Positions 51,058 to 60,454 of a stretch of DNA of 60,595 bases are shown here, piece after piece. The stretch is from Candidatus Gemmiger faecavium (lineage in GTDB: Bacteria > Bacillota > Clostridia > Oscillospirales > Ruminococcaceae). The notes beneath the pieces were generated by a model. The model was given only the letters and a program-made list of their open reading frames with translations. It was not told the DNA's origin and ran no database searches. Within the stretch, counting starts at the first letter, position 1, and every line of letters starts with the position of its first letter. The stretch lies in NCBI GenBank assembly GCA_019114415.1, contig DXFO01000011.1, positions 1 to 60,595 of the forward strand. Reading direction: 5' to 3'. The position numbers and the translations under genes are program-made.

Positions 51058-51105
51058 GCATTGCCGCGCCCGTATCCGCGCAGCCGAAGGAGAGTCACAC
51101 ACTTC

Positions 51106-51858
51106 ATGAATCCGATCATCGCAGACCTGCACACCCATACCCTCAGCGCCACCCATGCCTACCACTCCCTTGAGGAGATGGCAGCCCAGGCCAAACGCCT
51201 GGGCTACCGCGCCCTGGCCGTTACCGACCATGCGCCCGCCATGCCGGACTCGCCCCATATCTGGCACTTCCAGAACTTTTCGGCTCTGGACCGTACCATC
51301 GGCGGCGTCGTCATGCTCTACGGCGCGGAAGTCAACGTCATGGACATCAACGGCGGTCTGGACCTGCCCCAGAGCCTTCTGGCCGGGATGGACTGGGTGG
51401 TGGCATCCATCCACAGCACCTGTGTGCCGGGCCTGCTGACCGAAAAGGAGGCCACCCGTCTCTGGCTTTCGGTGGCGGAAAACCCCGCCATTGACTGCAT
51501 CGGCCATTCGGAGCAGCAGAACTACCGCTATGACTACAACCTGGTCACCAAAGCTTTTGCGGCCAACCATAAGGTCGTGGAACTCAACGGCAACTCCTTC
51601 AACGTGCGCAAGGACGGCATTCCCAATATGCGCGCTCTGGTGCGTGCCTGCCTGAAAAACGACTGCCGCATCGCACTAGATACCGACGCACACAGCACCC
51701 GTCAGCTGCGTGAGAACATGCAGCCGCTGGTGACGCTTCTGGAGGAAGTGGACTACCCGTCCGAACTGGTGGTCAATGCTTCCTGCCAGGCTCTTGTGGA
51801 AACTTTGAAACTGCACCGCAGAGCTTCTGCGGAGGAAATAGGAGGACTGTTACAATGA
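51106..51858 (+). CDS. PHP-domain phosphoesterase (YcdX-like)
   Basis: A 250-aa metal-dependent hydrolase. Metal ligands are visible in IADLHTHTLSATHAYHS (H-x-H near residue 8-10), VTDHAPAMPDS, IHSTCVPG, CIGHSEQQ and LDTDAHSTRQL, the usual set for the PHP family. YcdX-type members act on phosphate monoesters or unknown metabolites. The ATG at 51106 has AAGGAGAG about 12 bases upstream and gives the standard MNPIIADLHTH start. It overlaps the glucokinase gene by 4 bases. Confidence 0.9.
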   Translation: MNPIIADLHTHTLSATHAYHSLEEMAAQAKRLGYRALAVTDHAPAMPDSPHIWHFQNFSALDRTIGGVVMLYGAEVNVMDINGGLDLPQSLLAGMDWVVASIHSTCVPGLLTEKEATRLWLSVAENPAIDCIGHSEQQNYRYDYNLVTKAFAANHKVVELNGNSFNVRKDGIPNMRALVRACLKNDCRIALDTDAHSTRQLRENMQPLVTLLEEVDYPSELVVNASCQALVETLKLHRRASAEEIGGLLQ

Positions 51859-52811
51859 GCAAATATACCATTGGTATCGATCTGGGCGGCACCACCATGA
51901 CGGCGGGCCTTGTGGACGAAAATTACGAGATCGTGGGCAAGATCACCTGGGCGACCCGTCTGCCCCGTCCCGCGCAGGAACTGGAGGAAGCCCTTGCCAA
52001 GCTCTGCCGCACCGTCGCCAAGGAGAACAAGGTCCCCTTCGACCAGGTGGCCTATGTGGGCATCGGCACCCCTGGCAGCGTCAACTTCACCACCGGGTTT
52101 GTGGGCTACAACACCAACTTCAACTACTATGACTGGAACCTCGGCCCCGATATGGAAAAGCTGCTGGGCTGCAAGGTCTATGTGGAAAACGACGCCAACG
52201 CCGCCGCTTTCGGTGAGTACATCGCGGGCGGCGCCAAGGGCTACCGCGACGCGGTCATCATCACCCTGGGCACCGGTATCGGCACCGGCATCATCCTGGG
52301 CGGCAAGATCCTGCGCGGCTTCAACTTTGCCGCGGGCGAAATGGGGCATACTGTCATCGTGAAGGATGGCCGCCAGTGCAACTGCGGACGCCGCGGCTGC
52401 TGGGAGCGCTATGCTTCCGCCCGCGCCCTGAGCGAGGATACCCGTGAGGCCATGAAGACCGCCCCCGGCAGCGTCATGTGGAAGATCGCCGGCGACCTGG
52501 ACCATGTCAACGCCAAGACTGCCTTTGACGCGGCGGAGCAGGGCGACGGCCTGGCCAAGCAGGTCATTGACACCTGGGTGGAATATGTGGCCTGCGGCGT
52601 TGCCAACGTGGTCAACACCTTCCAGCCGGAAGTCATCTGCATTGGCGGCGGCGTGTCCAACCAGGGCGAAGTCCTGCTGGCCCCCATCCGTGCTTATGTG
52701 GAGAAGGAAACGCATAATATCACTACAGGCAAGTGCCCCGCGATCCATGCCTGCGTGCTGCGCAACGATGCAGGCGTCATCGGCGCCGCTGCACTGGCGG
52801 ATTCGATTTAA
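51855..52811 (+). CDS. glcK: ROK-family glucokinase
   Basis: Phosphorylates glucose to glucose-6-phosphate with ATP. The N-terminal phosphate loop is IGIDLGGTTMTAGLVD. The sugar-contact block is VENDANAAAFGEY, the second ATP block is TLGTGIGTGIILGG, and the ROK zinc site is GEMGHTVIVKDGRQCNCGRRGCWERYAS. 318 aa is typical. It begins in the stop of the PHP gene (ATGA) with AGGAGG upstream. Its place after hprK puts glucose entry beside the catabolite-repression sensor. Substrate specificity within ROK is inferred from resemblance to clostridial glucokinases. Confidence 0.92.
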   Translation: MSKYTIGIDLGGTTMTAGLVDENYEIVGKITWATRLPRPAQELEEALAKLCRTVAKENKVPFDQVAYVGIGTPGSVNFTTGFVGYNTNFNYYDWNLGPDMEKLLGCKVYVENDANAAAFGEYIAGGAKGYRDAVIITLGTGIGTGIILGGKILRGFNFAAGEMGHTVIVKDGRQCNCGRRGCWERYASARALSEDTREAMKTAPGSVMWKIAGDLDHVNAKTAFDAAEQGDGLAKQVIDTWVEYVACGVANVVNTFQPEVICIGGGVSNQGEVLLAPIRAYVEKETHNITTGKCPAIHACVLRNDAGVIGAAALADSI

Positions 52812-52859
52812 GATTACCTGCCGGGAACCTTCCCGGCGGTGAACAAAGGGAGGAAACCT

Positions 52860-53765
52860 ATGGCGGACATGGCGGCCTTTGTGCAGGCACTGCGGGGGCA
52901 GCAGATCCCGTTTCTGGAGAGGGAACCCCTCAGCCGGCACACCAGTTTCCGCATCGGAGGCCCGGCGGCAGTGTTCTGCCTGCCGGAGACCCCGGCACAG
53001 CTTCTGCGTGCGCTGGAACTCTGCCGGGAACATGACATCCGGCACTATCTTCTGGGCAACGGCTCCAACACATTGTTTGCGGACGAGGGCTTTGACGGTG
53101 CGGTCCTTTGCACCGTGGCCCTCAAAGCGCCTGTCACCGTATCCGGTACGACGGTCTGCGCCGCAGCCGGAGCATCTCTGGCGGCGGTCTGCCGTCAGGC
53201 ACAGCAGGCCGGCCTGACCGGGCTGGAATTTGCCTTCGGTATTCCCGGCACGGTGGGCGGCGCGGTGTATATGAACGCCGGCGCTTACGGCGGCGAACTC
53301 AAACAGGTGCTCAGCCGGGTGACCTTCCTGGACAAAAACCTGAACCTGGAAACGCTGCCGGTGGAAGAACTGGCCCTGGGCTACCGAACCAGCCGCTTTG
53401 AGACCCACGGCGGCTGCATTCTGGAAGCAGTCTTTACCCTGCAGCCCGGCGACCCTCAGGAAATCGAGGCCCGGATGCAGGAACTCATGGCCCGACGCAA
53501 GGAGAAGCAGCCCCTGGAACTGCCTTCCGCGGGCAGCACCTTCAAGCGTCCGGAGGGCGCTTTTGCAGGTCAGCTCATCGAGCAGTGCGGCCTGCGGGGC
53601 TTTGCGGTGGGCGGCGCGGCCGTCAGCACCAAACATTGCGGGTTTGTGGTCAATACCGGCGGCGCGACCTGTGCCGACGTGATCCGGCTGACCGATGAAA
53701 TTCAAAGGATCGTGGAGGAAAAGACCGGCTACCGGCTTTCCAGGGAGATCCGCGTCGTCCGCTGA
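52860..53765 (+). CDS. murB: UDP-N-acetylenolpyruvoylglucosamine reductase
   Basis: FAD-dependent reduction that completes UDP-MurNAc for peptidoglycan. FAD/substrate blocks are HTSFRIGGPAAVFCLPE, LGNGSNTLFADEGFDG, GLEFAFGIPGTVGGAVYMNAGAYGGEL, LGYRTSRFE, and SAGSTFKRPEG at about residue 225 with the catalytic Ser. 301 aa fits type II MurB. The ATG at 52860 has GGGAGG 6 bases upstream and was chosen over a GTG at 52839 that lies in the ribosome-site region. Confidence 0.96.
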   Translation: MADMAAFVQALRGQQIPFLEREPLSRHTSFRIGGPAAVFCLPETPAQLLRALELCREHDIRHYLLGNGSNTLFADEGFDGAVLCTVALKAPVTVSGTTVCAAAGASLAAVCRQAQQAGLTGLEFAFGIPGTVGGAVYMNAGAYGGELKQVLSRVTFLDKNLNLETLPVEELALGYRTSRFETHGGCILEAVFTLQPGDPQEIEARMQELMARRKEKQPLELPSAGSTFKRPEGAFAGQLIEQCGLRGFAVGGAAVSTKHCGFVVNTGGATCADVIRLTDEIQRIVEEKTGYRLSREIRVVR

Positions 53766-53825
53766 ACCGGGCGGCGCGCACTGCCCGGCCGGAGAAAAGG
53801 GAACAGATAAGGCGGGGGAACGGGA

Positions 53826-54689
53826 ATGAAACTTTTGGTTGTGACGGGCCTGTCCGGCGCAGGCAAATCCATGGCGGTCAACGCGCTGGAGGATATCGGC
53901 TTTTTCTGCATTGATAACCTTCCGGCGGGGCTGGTGTCCCGGTTGATCGACTTTGCCCAGCAGGGCGAAAACCAGCTCAACCGTGTGGCGGTGGTGCTGG
54001 ACGTCCGTGGTTTGCGCACGGTGCAGGACGTGGACGCTGCCCTTGCCGCTCTGGATGAGAAAAAGGTGGACTACGAGATCCTGTTTCTGGATGCGTCCGA
54101 CGCCGTCATCCGCCGCCGCTACAAGGAGACCCGCCGCCAGCACCCCCTGTCCATCAGTGACGGGCTTTCCATCCAGGAGGCCGTCGCCCGGGAACGGCAG
54201 GTGCTGCAACCTTTGCGGGATCGTGCCAAGTATGTCATCGACACTTCGCTGCTCTCCGCGGCCCAGAACCGGGAGCGTGTCTGCGGGCTGTTCCTCAACC
54301 GGGGACAGAGCGCCATGGCCCTGACCATCATGTCTTTCGGTTTCAAGTACGGTCTGCCCCCGGAGGCGGACATCGTCTTTGACGTGCGCTGCCTGCCCAA
54401 CCCGTTTTACGTACCCGAACTCAAAAACCAGACCGGCCTGGACCAGGCCGTTGTGGATTATGTGATGGATGCACCCGAATCCCGGGAACTGCTCAAACGC
54501 ATGGAAAGCCTGCTGGAATACGCCTTGCCCCTCTATGTCAAGGAGGGCAAGAGCCAGCTGGTCATTGCGGTGGGCTGTACGGGCGGCAAACACCGCTCCA
54601 TCACTTTTGCGCGCCTGCTGGGTGAATTTTGCCAGAAGCAGGGCTACGCCCCGGCGGTCCAGCACCGCGACGCGCGCCGTAACGTTTAA
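53826..54689 (+). CDS. rapZ: RapZ/YvcJ-family nucleotide-binding protein
   Basis: A 287-aa P-loop protein. Walker A is VVTGLSGAGKSMAVNAL at the N terminus, with DIGFFCIDNLP, FLDASDAVIRRRYKETRRQHPL, SFGFKYGLPPEADIVFDVRCLPNPFYVPEL and IAVGCTGGKHRSI. In E. coli RapZ is an RNase adaptor controlled by GlcN6P; the B. subtilis homologue YvcJ has a less clear role tied to wall metabolism and competence. Its location between murB and whiA is conserved in Firmicutes. The gene order here omits yvcK. Confidence 0.95.
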   Translation: MKLLVVTGLSGAGKSMAVNALEDIGFFCIDNLPAGLVSRLIDFAQQGENQLNRVAVVLDVRGLRTVQDVDAALAALDEKKVDYEILFLDASDAVIRRRYKETRRQHPLSISDGLSIQEAVARERQVLQPLRDRAKYVIDTSLLSAAQNRERVCGLFLNRGQSAMALTIMSFGFKYGLPPEADIVFDVRCLPNPFYVPELKNQTGLDQAVVDYVMDAPESRELLKRMESLLEYALPLYVKEGKSQLVIAVGCTGGKHRSITFARLLGEFCQKQGYAPAVQHRDARRNV

Positions 54690-54731
54690 GCGGAGCGGGG
54701 CACAACCACCAGACAGGAGGGGAACATCCGT

Positions 54732-55670
54732 TTGAGCTTTTCTCAGGATGTGAAAAACGAGATCCTGCGCCGCAAGATCCAGCGGCCTTGCTGCACTCAG
54801 GCCGCCGCCTATGCGGTGGCCTGCTTCGGCAGATACTTTGACGACCGCGGCGTGGTGCTCCAGACCGAGCATGAAGGCATTGCCGCCCTTGCCCGCAAAC
54901 TGTACGAGCGCTGCGGCATCGCGGGGACTATCCTGCCCAAGGAGCGTCCTTCCGGCACGGTGTACGAGTTTTCGGTCAAGGACCCGGCCGAGGTGAAAAA
55001 GATGCTGGACCTGTTCGGCCATACCGGGCGGGAACCTGCCCTGCGCATCCGTCCCGAGTGCTTTGTCTGCCGGGACTGCGTGTCGCATTTTCTGTCCACG
55101 GCTTTTCTGTGCTGCGGCACGGCCACCGACCCGGAAAAGGGTTACACTCTGGAGTTTCTCTCCACCCGGTACCATGTGTCCCGCCAGCTGGAAGCCATCC
55201 TGTCCGAGCATGATTTCCGCCCCCACCGTACGCTGCGCAAGGGGGCCAACGTGGTATACATCAAGGCCAGCGACCAGATCGAGGACCTTCTGACCTTTAT
55301 GGGGGCGGGCGGCGCGGCCATGCGCGTCATGGAACAGCGCATGTACAACGACATGCGCAACCGCACCAACCGCCTTTCCAACTGCGAGACCGCCAATCTG
55401 GGCAAGAGCGTTCAGGCGGCGGTCCAGGTGCAGATGGCCATCCGGGCTTTGGAGGAGGCCGGCGCACTGGAGACTTTGCCCGAGCAGCTTCAGGAAACCG
55501 CCCGCCTGCGGATGGAATATCCCGACCTGACCCTGGCGCGCCTTGCCGAAAAATTCGACCCGCCGGTGAGTAAGGCGGGGCTTTCCCACCGATTCAAACG
55601 CATACAGGAGGCGGCCCGCCGCCTTGAGGCTGCCGGCAGAACCGCCGGACAGCCGGCGGAAAAAGGTTAA
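54732..55670 (+). CDS. whiA: WhiA-family DNA-binding protein
   Basis: 312 aa. The N-terminal two-thirds is the LAGLIDADG-like domain of WhiA (SFSQDVKNEILRRKI...LSTAFLCCGTATDPEKGYTLEF...LLTFMGAGGAAMRVMEQRMYNDMRNRTNRLSNCETANLGKSV). The C-terminal HTH is PDLTLARLAEKFDPPVSKAGLSHRFKRIQE. It is a sporulation regulator in Streptomyces; in Bacillus it is linked to division and chromosome segregation. The start is TTG with AGGAGGGG upstream. It lies 42 bases after rapZ and 3 bases before dnaE. Confidence 0.95.
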   Translation: MSFSQDVKNEILRRKIQRPCCTQAAAYAVACFGRYFDDRGVVLQTEHEGIAALARKLYERCGIAGTILPKERPSGTVYEFSVKDPAEVKKMLDLFGHTGREPALRIRPECFVCRDCVSHFLSTAFLCCGTATDPEKGYTLEFLSTRYHVSRQLEAILSEHDFRPHRTLRKGANVVYIKASDQIEDLLTFMGAGGAAMRVMEQRMYNDMRNRTNRLSNCETANLGKSVQAAVQVQMAIRALEEAGALETLPEQLQETARLRMEYPDLTLARLAEKFDPPVSKAGLSHRFKRIQEAARRLEAAGRTAGQPAEKG

Positions 55671-55673
55671 GCA

Positions 55674-58600
55674 ATGACGGAAGCAAAAAGACAGTTTACC
55701 CATCTGCATGTTCATACCGAGTACAGCCTGCTGGACGGCGCCTGCCGCATCGACAGGCTGTTTGACCATATCAAGAAAATGGGGCAGACGGCCATTGCCA
55801 TCACCGACCATGGCGTCATGTACGGCTGCGTGCAGTTTTATGACGCGGCGGTGGCGGCGGGCATCAAGCCTATCATTGGCTGCGAGGTCTATGTGGCCAC
55901 CCGCACCCGCTTTGACAAGGTCAACCGTGTGGACGGCAATAACCATCTGATCCTGCTGTGCAAAAACGATACCGGCTATAAAAACCTCATCAAACTGGTG
56001 TCGGCCGGTTTCCTGGAAGGCTTTTACTCCAAGCCCCGGGTGGACAAGCAGCTGCTGGAACAGTACCACGACGGCCTGATCTGCCTGTCCGCCTGTCTGG
56101 CAGGGGAGATCCCCCAGGCCATTCTGGCGGGGGATTACCAGAAAGCCAAACAGACGGCCCTGTACTATAACGAACTGTTCGGTCAGGGCAATTATTATAT
56201 CGAACTGCAGGATCACGGCCTGGAGGAAGACCGGGTCGTCCTGCCCCAGCTCATCCGCCTGGCGCGGGAGACGGGCATCCCTCTGGCCGCCACCAACGAC
56301 GCCCACTACATCCGCAAAGAGGATGCCAAGATGCAGAGCATCCTTCTGTGCATCCAGACCGGCAAGACCATTGCCGACATCGACCGGATGGAGTTCCAGA
56401 CCGACGAGTTCTACCTGAAAAGCACCGACGAGATGTATGATCTGTTCTCCATGGCCCCCGATGCCTGCGAGAACACCAACCGCATCGCCGATATGTGTGA
56501 CTTCCACTTTGAGTACGGCCAGACCAAGCTGCCCTACTTCAAAGCGCCCGACGGCATGGAAAACCAGGAATACTTTGAAAAGCTCTGCCGGGAAGGCCTG
56601 GAACGCCGTTATCCCGGCAAAGTCACCGACGAGCTGCGGGAACGCCTGGAATATGAGATCAACGTCATCAAGACGATGGGCTACACCAACTACTATCTCA
56701 TCGTCTATGACTTCATCAACTACGCCAAGAGCAAAGGCATTCCGGTAGGCCCGGGACGCGGCTCCGGTGCGGGCAGCCTGGCGGCATACAGCGTGGGCAT
56801 CACCGACATCGATCCCATCCGCTACAACCTGATCTTCGAGCGGTTCTTGAACCCCGAGCGCGTCTCCATGCCCGACTTTGACGTGGACTTCTGCTACGAG
56901 CGCCGCCAGGAGGTCATCGACTACGTCAACGAAAAGTACGGCCGGGATCATGTGGCCCAGATCGTGACCTTCGGCACCATGGCGGCCCGCAATGCGGTGC
57001 GCGACGTGGGCCGTGTCATGGGCCTGCCCTATCAGGACGTGGACAAGGTGGCCAAGCTCATCCCCATGGAGCTGAAAATGACCCTCCATCACGCCCTGGA
57101 GGTCTCGCCCGACCTGAAAAAGCTCTACGATACCGACGAAAAGATCCACGAACTGATCGACACCGCCATCGCCGTGGAAGGCATGCCCCGCCATGCGTCC
57201 ACCCACGCGGCGGGCGTCGTCATTACCCGGGACGCTGCCACCGAGTATGTGCCTTTGGCTACCAACGACGGTCTGCCCGTCACCCAGTTCAACATGACCG
57301 AGATCGAGCGCCTGGGCTTGCTCAAAATGGACTTTCTGGGCCTGCGCACCCTGACGGTCATCCATGACACCGAGGTGGCGGTCCAGCGCCGGGAACCGGA
57401 CTTTGCCATGGCAAAGATCGACTACGACGACCAGCCCACCTACGCCATGCTGACCAACGGCGAGACCGAGGGCGTGTTCCAGCTGGAATCCACCGGCATG
57501 CGCCAGGTTCTTATGGGCCTGCGCCCCCGCAACCTGGAAGATGTCATCGCCCTGATCTCCCTCTACCGCCCCGGCCCCATGGATTCCATCCCCACCTACC
57601 TGCGCAACCGCCGGGAACCGGACAAGATCAGCTACAAAACGCCCCAGCTGGCGCACATCCTGGACGTCACCAACGGCTGTATCGTCTACCAGGAACAGGT
57701 CATGCAGATCTGCCGGGAACTGGCAGGCTTCAGCTACGGCCAGGCGGATAACGTCCGCCGCGCCATGAGCAAGAAAAAGCACAAGGTCATGGAGGCCGAG
57801 CGCGACCATTTTGTCCACGGCTGCACCGACCCCGGCCACGAATGTCCCGGCTGCGTCAATAACGGCATTTCGGAGCAGGCTGCCAATGAGATCTACGACG
57901 ACATGAGCAGCTTTGCCTCCTACGCCTTCAACAAATCCCACGCGGCCTGCTACGCCTACGTGGCCTTCCAGACCGCCTATCTCAAATGCCACTATCCCAG
58001 GGAGTTCATGGCCGCCCTGCTGACCAGCGTGCTGGACAACACCTCCAAGGTCATCGAATACTCCACCGAGTGCCAGCGCCTGGGCATCAAGGTTCTGCCG
58101 CCGGACATCAACGTCTCCCGCGGCGGCTTTACCGTGGACGGCGACGCCATCCGCTTCGGCCTCAACGCAGTGAAAAACGTGGGCCGCAACCTCATCGAGG
58201 CGGTCGTCGCCAAGCGGGAAGAGCGGCCGTTCCGTGGCCTGTACGACTTCTGCAAGCGTCTGCACGGCAACGAACTCAACCGCCGCGCGGTGGAGAGCCT
58301 GATCCGTGCCGGTGCCTTCGATGGATTGGAACCCTCCCGGCGGGGCATGCTGGAAAGTGTGGAACCTATCCTCAAGAGCATTGAGAATGAGCAGCGGCAT
58401 AACCTGGAAGGGCAGATGGACCTGTTCAGCGTCATGGCAGGGGAGAGCAGTCCCCAGAATGACGACTACAAAGTCCCGCCCATGGTAGAGTACACCACTG
58501 CCGAGCTTCTCCAGATGGAGAAGGACGTCTCCGGCCTGTACCTGTCCGGCCATCCGCTGGATGCCTACCGGGAGCAGATCGGCAAGATCTCCACCTGCAC

Positions 58601-59198
58601 CGTCTCCCAGCTCTGCGGCGAGGACGCCAAAAACTTTGACAACCAGCATGTGACCATCCTGTGCACGGTGGTCAAGAATAAGGTCATGACCACCCGTTCC
58701 AACACCCTTATGGCCTTTACCACCATCGAGGACCTGACCGGCACCATGGAAATGCTGGTGTTCCCCAAAGTGTTTGCCGAGTGCCGTGCCTACCTGCAGG
58801 AGAACGCGGTCATTGTCACCAGCGGCCGCGTTTCTTACAAGGAGGACGAGGGCACCCGCCTTCTGGTGGAAGGGGTACGTCCCATCGACGGTTATGACGC
58901 GGACCATTCCTTCGGAGAAAACCGCGTTGCCGCCCATGAACAGGCCCGCCAGGCGGAGCGCAAAGTCACAAGCCTGTGGCTGCTGGTGCCGTCCATGCAG
59001 AGCAAGGAAATGCACGCGGTGGAAAATCTGCTGCGCAACATTTTCGACGGTCCAACGCCGGTGTACTTCAAATTTGAGGATACCGGCCAAAGAATGCGTG
59101 CTCCCCAGAGCATGTGGGCGCACGATCACCCTTATTTACGCGCAGAATTGGAGCGGATTTTGGGCAAAGATCACGTAAAAGAGCAGACTGCAAAATAA
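55674..59198 (+). CDS. dnaE: DNA polymerase III alpha subunit (DnaE)
   Basis: A replicative polymerase subunit of 1174 aa. The N-terminal PHP domain has FTHLHVHTEYSLLDGACRI and ITDHGVMYG. The catalytic aspartates lie in MPDFDVDFCYERR (about residue 400). The little-finger and (HhH)2 region follows (AFNKSHAACYAYVAFQTAYLK). A C-terminal OB fold is seen in VTILCTVVKNKVMTTRSNTLMAFTTIEDLTG. An insert with three cysteines (HGCTDPGHECPGCVNNG, about residue 715) sits before the AFNKSHA helix. The ATG is 3 bases after the whiA stop. Proofreading would come from a separate protein. Confidence 0.97.
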   Translation: MTEAKRQFTHLHVHTEYSLLDGACRIDRLFDHIKKMGQTAIAITDHGVMYGCVQFYDAAVAAGIKPIIGCEVYVATRTRFDKVNRVDGNNHLILLCKNDTGYKNLIKLVSAGFLEGFYSKPRVDKQLLEQYHDGLICLSACLAGEIPQAILAGDYQKAKQTALYYNELFGQGNYYIELQDHGLEEDRVVLPQLIRLARETGIPLAATNDAHYIRKEDAKMQSILLCIQTGKTIADIDRMEFQTDEFYLKSTDEMYDLFSMAPDACENTNRIADMCDFHFEYGQTKLPYFKAPDGMENQEYFEKLCREGLERRYPGKVTDELRERLEYEINVIKTMGYTNYYLIVYDFINYAKSKGIPVGPGRGSGAGSLAAYSVGITDIDPIRYNLIFERFLNPERVSMPDFDVDFCYERRQEVIDYVNEKYGRDHVAQIVTFGTMAARNAVRDVGRVMGLPYQDVDKVAKLIPMELKMTLHHALEVSPDLKKLYDTDEKIHELIDTAIAVEGMPRHASTHAAGVVITRDAATEYVPLATNDGLPVTQFNMTEIERLGLLKMDFLGLRTLTVIHDTEVAVQRREPDFAMAKIDYDDQPTYAMLTNGETEGVFQLESTGMRQVLMGLRPRNLEDVIALISLYRPGPMDSIPTYLRNRREPDKISYKTPQLAHILDVTNGCIVYQEQVMQICRELAGFSYGQADNVRRAMSKKKHKVMEAERDHFVHGCTDPGHECPGCVNNGISEQAANEIYDDMSSFASYAFNKSHAACYAYVAFQTAYLKCHYPREFMAALLTSVLDNTSKVIEYSTECQRLGIKVLPPDINVSRGGFTVDGDAIRFGLNAVKNVGRNLIEAVVAKREERPFRGLYDFCKRLHGNELNRRAVESLIRAGAFDGLEPSRRGMLESVEPILKSIENEQRHNLEGQMDLFSVMAGESSPQNDDYKVPPMVEYTTAELLQMEKDVSGLYLSGHPLDAYREQIGKISTCTVSQLCGEDAKNFDNQHVTILCTVVKNKVMTTRSNTLMAFTTIEDLTGTMEMLVFPKVFAECRAYLQENAVIVTSGRVSYKEDEGTRLLVEGVRPIDGYDADHSFGENRVAAHEQARQAERKVTSLWLLVPSMQSKEMHAVENLLRNIFDGPTPVYFKFEDTGQRMRAPQSMWAHDHPYLRAELERILGKDHVKEQTAK

Positions 59199-59248
59199 AT
59201 CCATGACTTTTGCAAGAATCGTCCATAATCTGTATTGCCGAGCTGTGG

Positions 59249-59254
59249 TATAAT
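59249..59254 (+). promoter_or_regulatory. Extended -10 element of the pfkA promoter
   Basis: TG-G-TATAAT in the dnaE-pfkA gap, about 50 bases before pfkA. No good -35 is seen at 16-18 bases upstream, so recognition would rest on the extended -10. Confidence 0.65.
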
Positions 59255-59306
59255 GAGGTTGTGAAAAATTTGATTTATTGTTTCCTGAAATGGAGGGGCA
59301 ACTCTT

Positions 59307-60281
59307 ATGGCAAAGGAAATTAAAACTATTGGCGTTTTGACCAGCGGCGGCGACGCTCCCGGTATGAACGCGGCGGTCCGTGCAATCGTGCGTACCGGCA
59401 TCACCAAAGGTTACCGCATGATGGGCATTCAGCGCGGTTACAACGGCCTCATCAACGGCGAGTGCTACGAGATGAACGTCCGCAGCGTTTCCGAGATCAT
59501 CCATCGCGGCGGCACCATCCTGTATACCGCACGTTGCCTCGAATTCAAGACCCAGGCCGGCCAGGCCAAGGCCCTTGCCCGCTGCAAGGAGCTGGGCATC
59601 GACGCGCTGGTCGTCATCGGCGGCGACGGCTCCTTCATGGGCGCCCGTGCGCTGGCCAACCAGGGCATTCCCTGCGTGGGCATCCCCGGCACCATCGATA
59701 ACGACATCGCCTGCAGCGAGTACACCATCGGCTACGACACCGCCATGAACACCGCGGTGGAAGCCATCGATAAACTGCGCGACACCACCCAGAGCCACGA
59801 CCGCTGCAGTGTCGTCGAGGTCATGGGCCATCACGCCGGTTACATCGCCCTCAACGTCGGCATTGCCACCGGCGCGCTGGCGGTCCTGCTGCCGGAGCGT
59901 CCCTTTGACTTCGAGCGTGACATTCTGTCCCGTATGCGTCAGACCCAGGTCACCGGCAAAAAGCACTTCATCATCATCGTTTCCGAGGGTGTCATCAGCG
60001 CTCAGGAACTGGCCAACCAGATCCAGGCTGCCACGGGTGTCGATTCCCGTGCTACCGTTCTGGGCCATATCCAGCGCGGCGGCTCTCCTACGGTCCGCGA
60101 CCGCGTCAACGCTTCTCTCATGGGCTATCACGCCATCGACCTGCTGGATAAGGGCGTTTACAACCGCGTTGTTGCCATGTCCGGCGACAAGATCGTCGAC
60201 TACGATGTCAACGTCGCTCTGTCCATGCACAAGACCATCGATATGGATATGCTGGAAGTGGCAAACTCCATCTCCATCTGA
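59307..60281 (+). CDS. pfkA: ATP-dependent 6-phosphofructokinase
   Basis: Commits fructose-6-phosphate to glycolysis. The ATP loop is LTSGGDAPGMNAAVRAIVR, with RGYNGL, VIGGDGSFMGA, the catalytic GIPGTIDNDIACSEYTIGYDTA (PGTIDND, giving the catalytic Asp) and EVMGHHAGYIAL. The C-terminal RAT-x-LGHIQRGGSP block contacts substrate. The G in GGDGS indicates the ATP-dependent type. 324 aa is standard. AGGGGCAAC-type ribosome sequence precedes the ATG. The usual partner pyk may lie beyond the window. Confidence 0.97.
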   Translation: MAKEIKTIGVLTSGGDAPGMNAAVRAIVRTGITKGYRMMGIQRGYNGLINGECYEMNVRSVSEIIHRGGTILYTARCLEFKTQAGQAKALARCKELGIDALVVIGGDGSFMGARALANQGIPCVGIPGTIDNDIACSEYTIGYDTAMNTAVEAIDKLRDTTQSHDRCSVVEVMGHHAGYIALNVGIATGALAVLLPERPFDFERDILSRMRQTQVTGKKHFIIIVSEGVISAQELANQIQAATGVDSRATVLGHIQRGGSPTVRDRVNASLMGYHAIDLLDKGVYNRVVAMSGDKIVDYDVNVALSMHKTIDMDMLEVANSISI

Positions 60282-60301
60282 TCGTACAGACAAACATATC
60301 A

Positions 60302-60337
60302 CGCCGGAGAAGGCATGCTGCCTTCCCCGGCGTTTTT
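60302..60337 (+). terminator. Intrinsic terminator of pfkA
   Basis: 14-bp stem with one A-C mismatch (60302-60315/60319-60332), loop TGC, followed by five T. Confidence 0.85.
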
Positions 60338-60450
60338 GCATGTGCCCCGACAGGTGCAGGAAAGAGGAGAGGCCGGAGGGCGACAAAACATTTTGATTGC
60401 CCCGCCCGCATCCCACAGAGCGAAAAAGCTTCAAAGTCTTTCCGCAAGTC
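60338..60450 (+). other. Spacer between the pfkA terminator and the right-edge element
   Basis: About 110 bases with no recognised gene, promoter or repeat. A minus-strand open frame runs across it into pfkA but shows no family resemblance. Confidence 0.35.
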
Positions 60451-60454
60451 AGGA

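Noticed and set aside
51753-59129. Very long open frame antisense to dnaE, whiA, rapZ and murB (also 37501-41061, 13700-17296, 23700-27341 and 45380-48577, all minus strand).
   Set aside because: These mirror well-identified plus-strand genes. GC-rich third positions remove stop codons from the antisense frame; the translations are rich in Gly/Val/His/Ala/Gln and show no family motifs.
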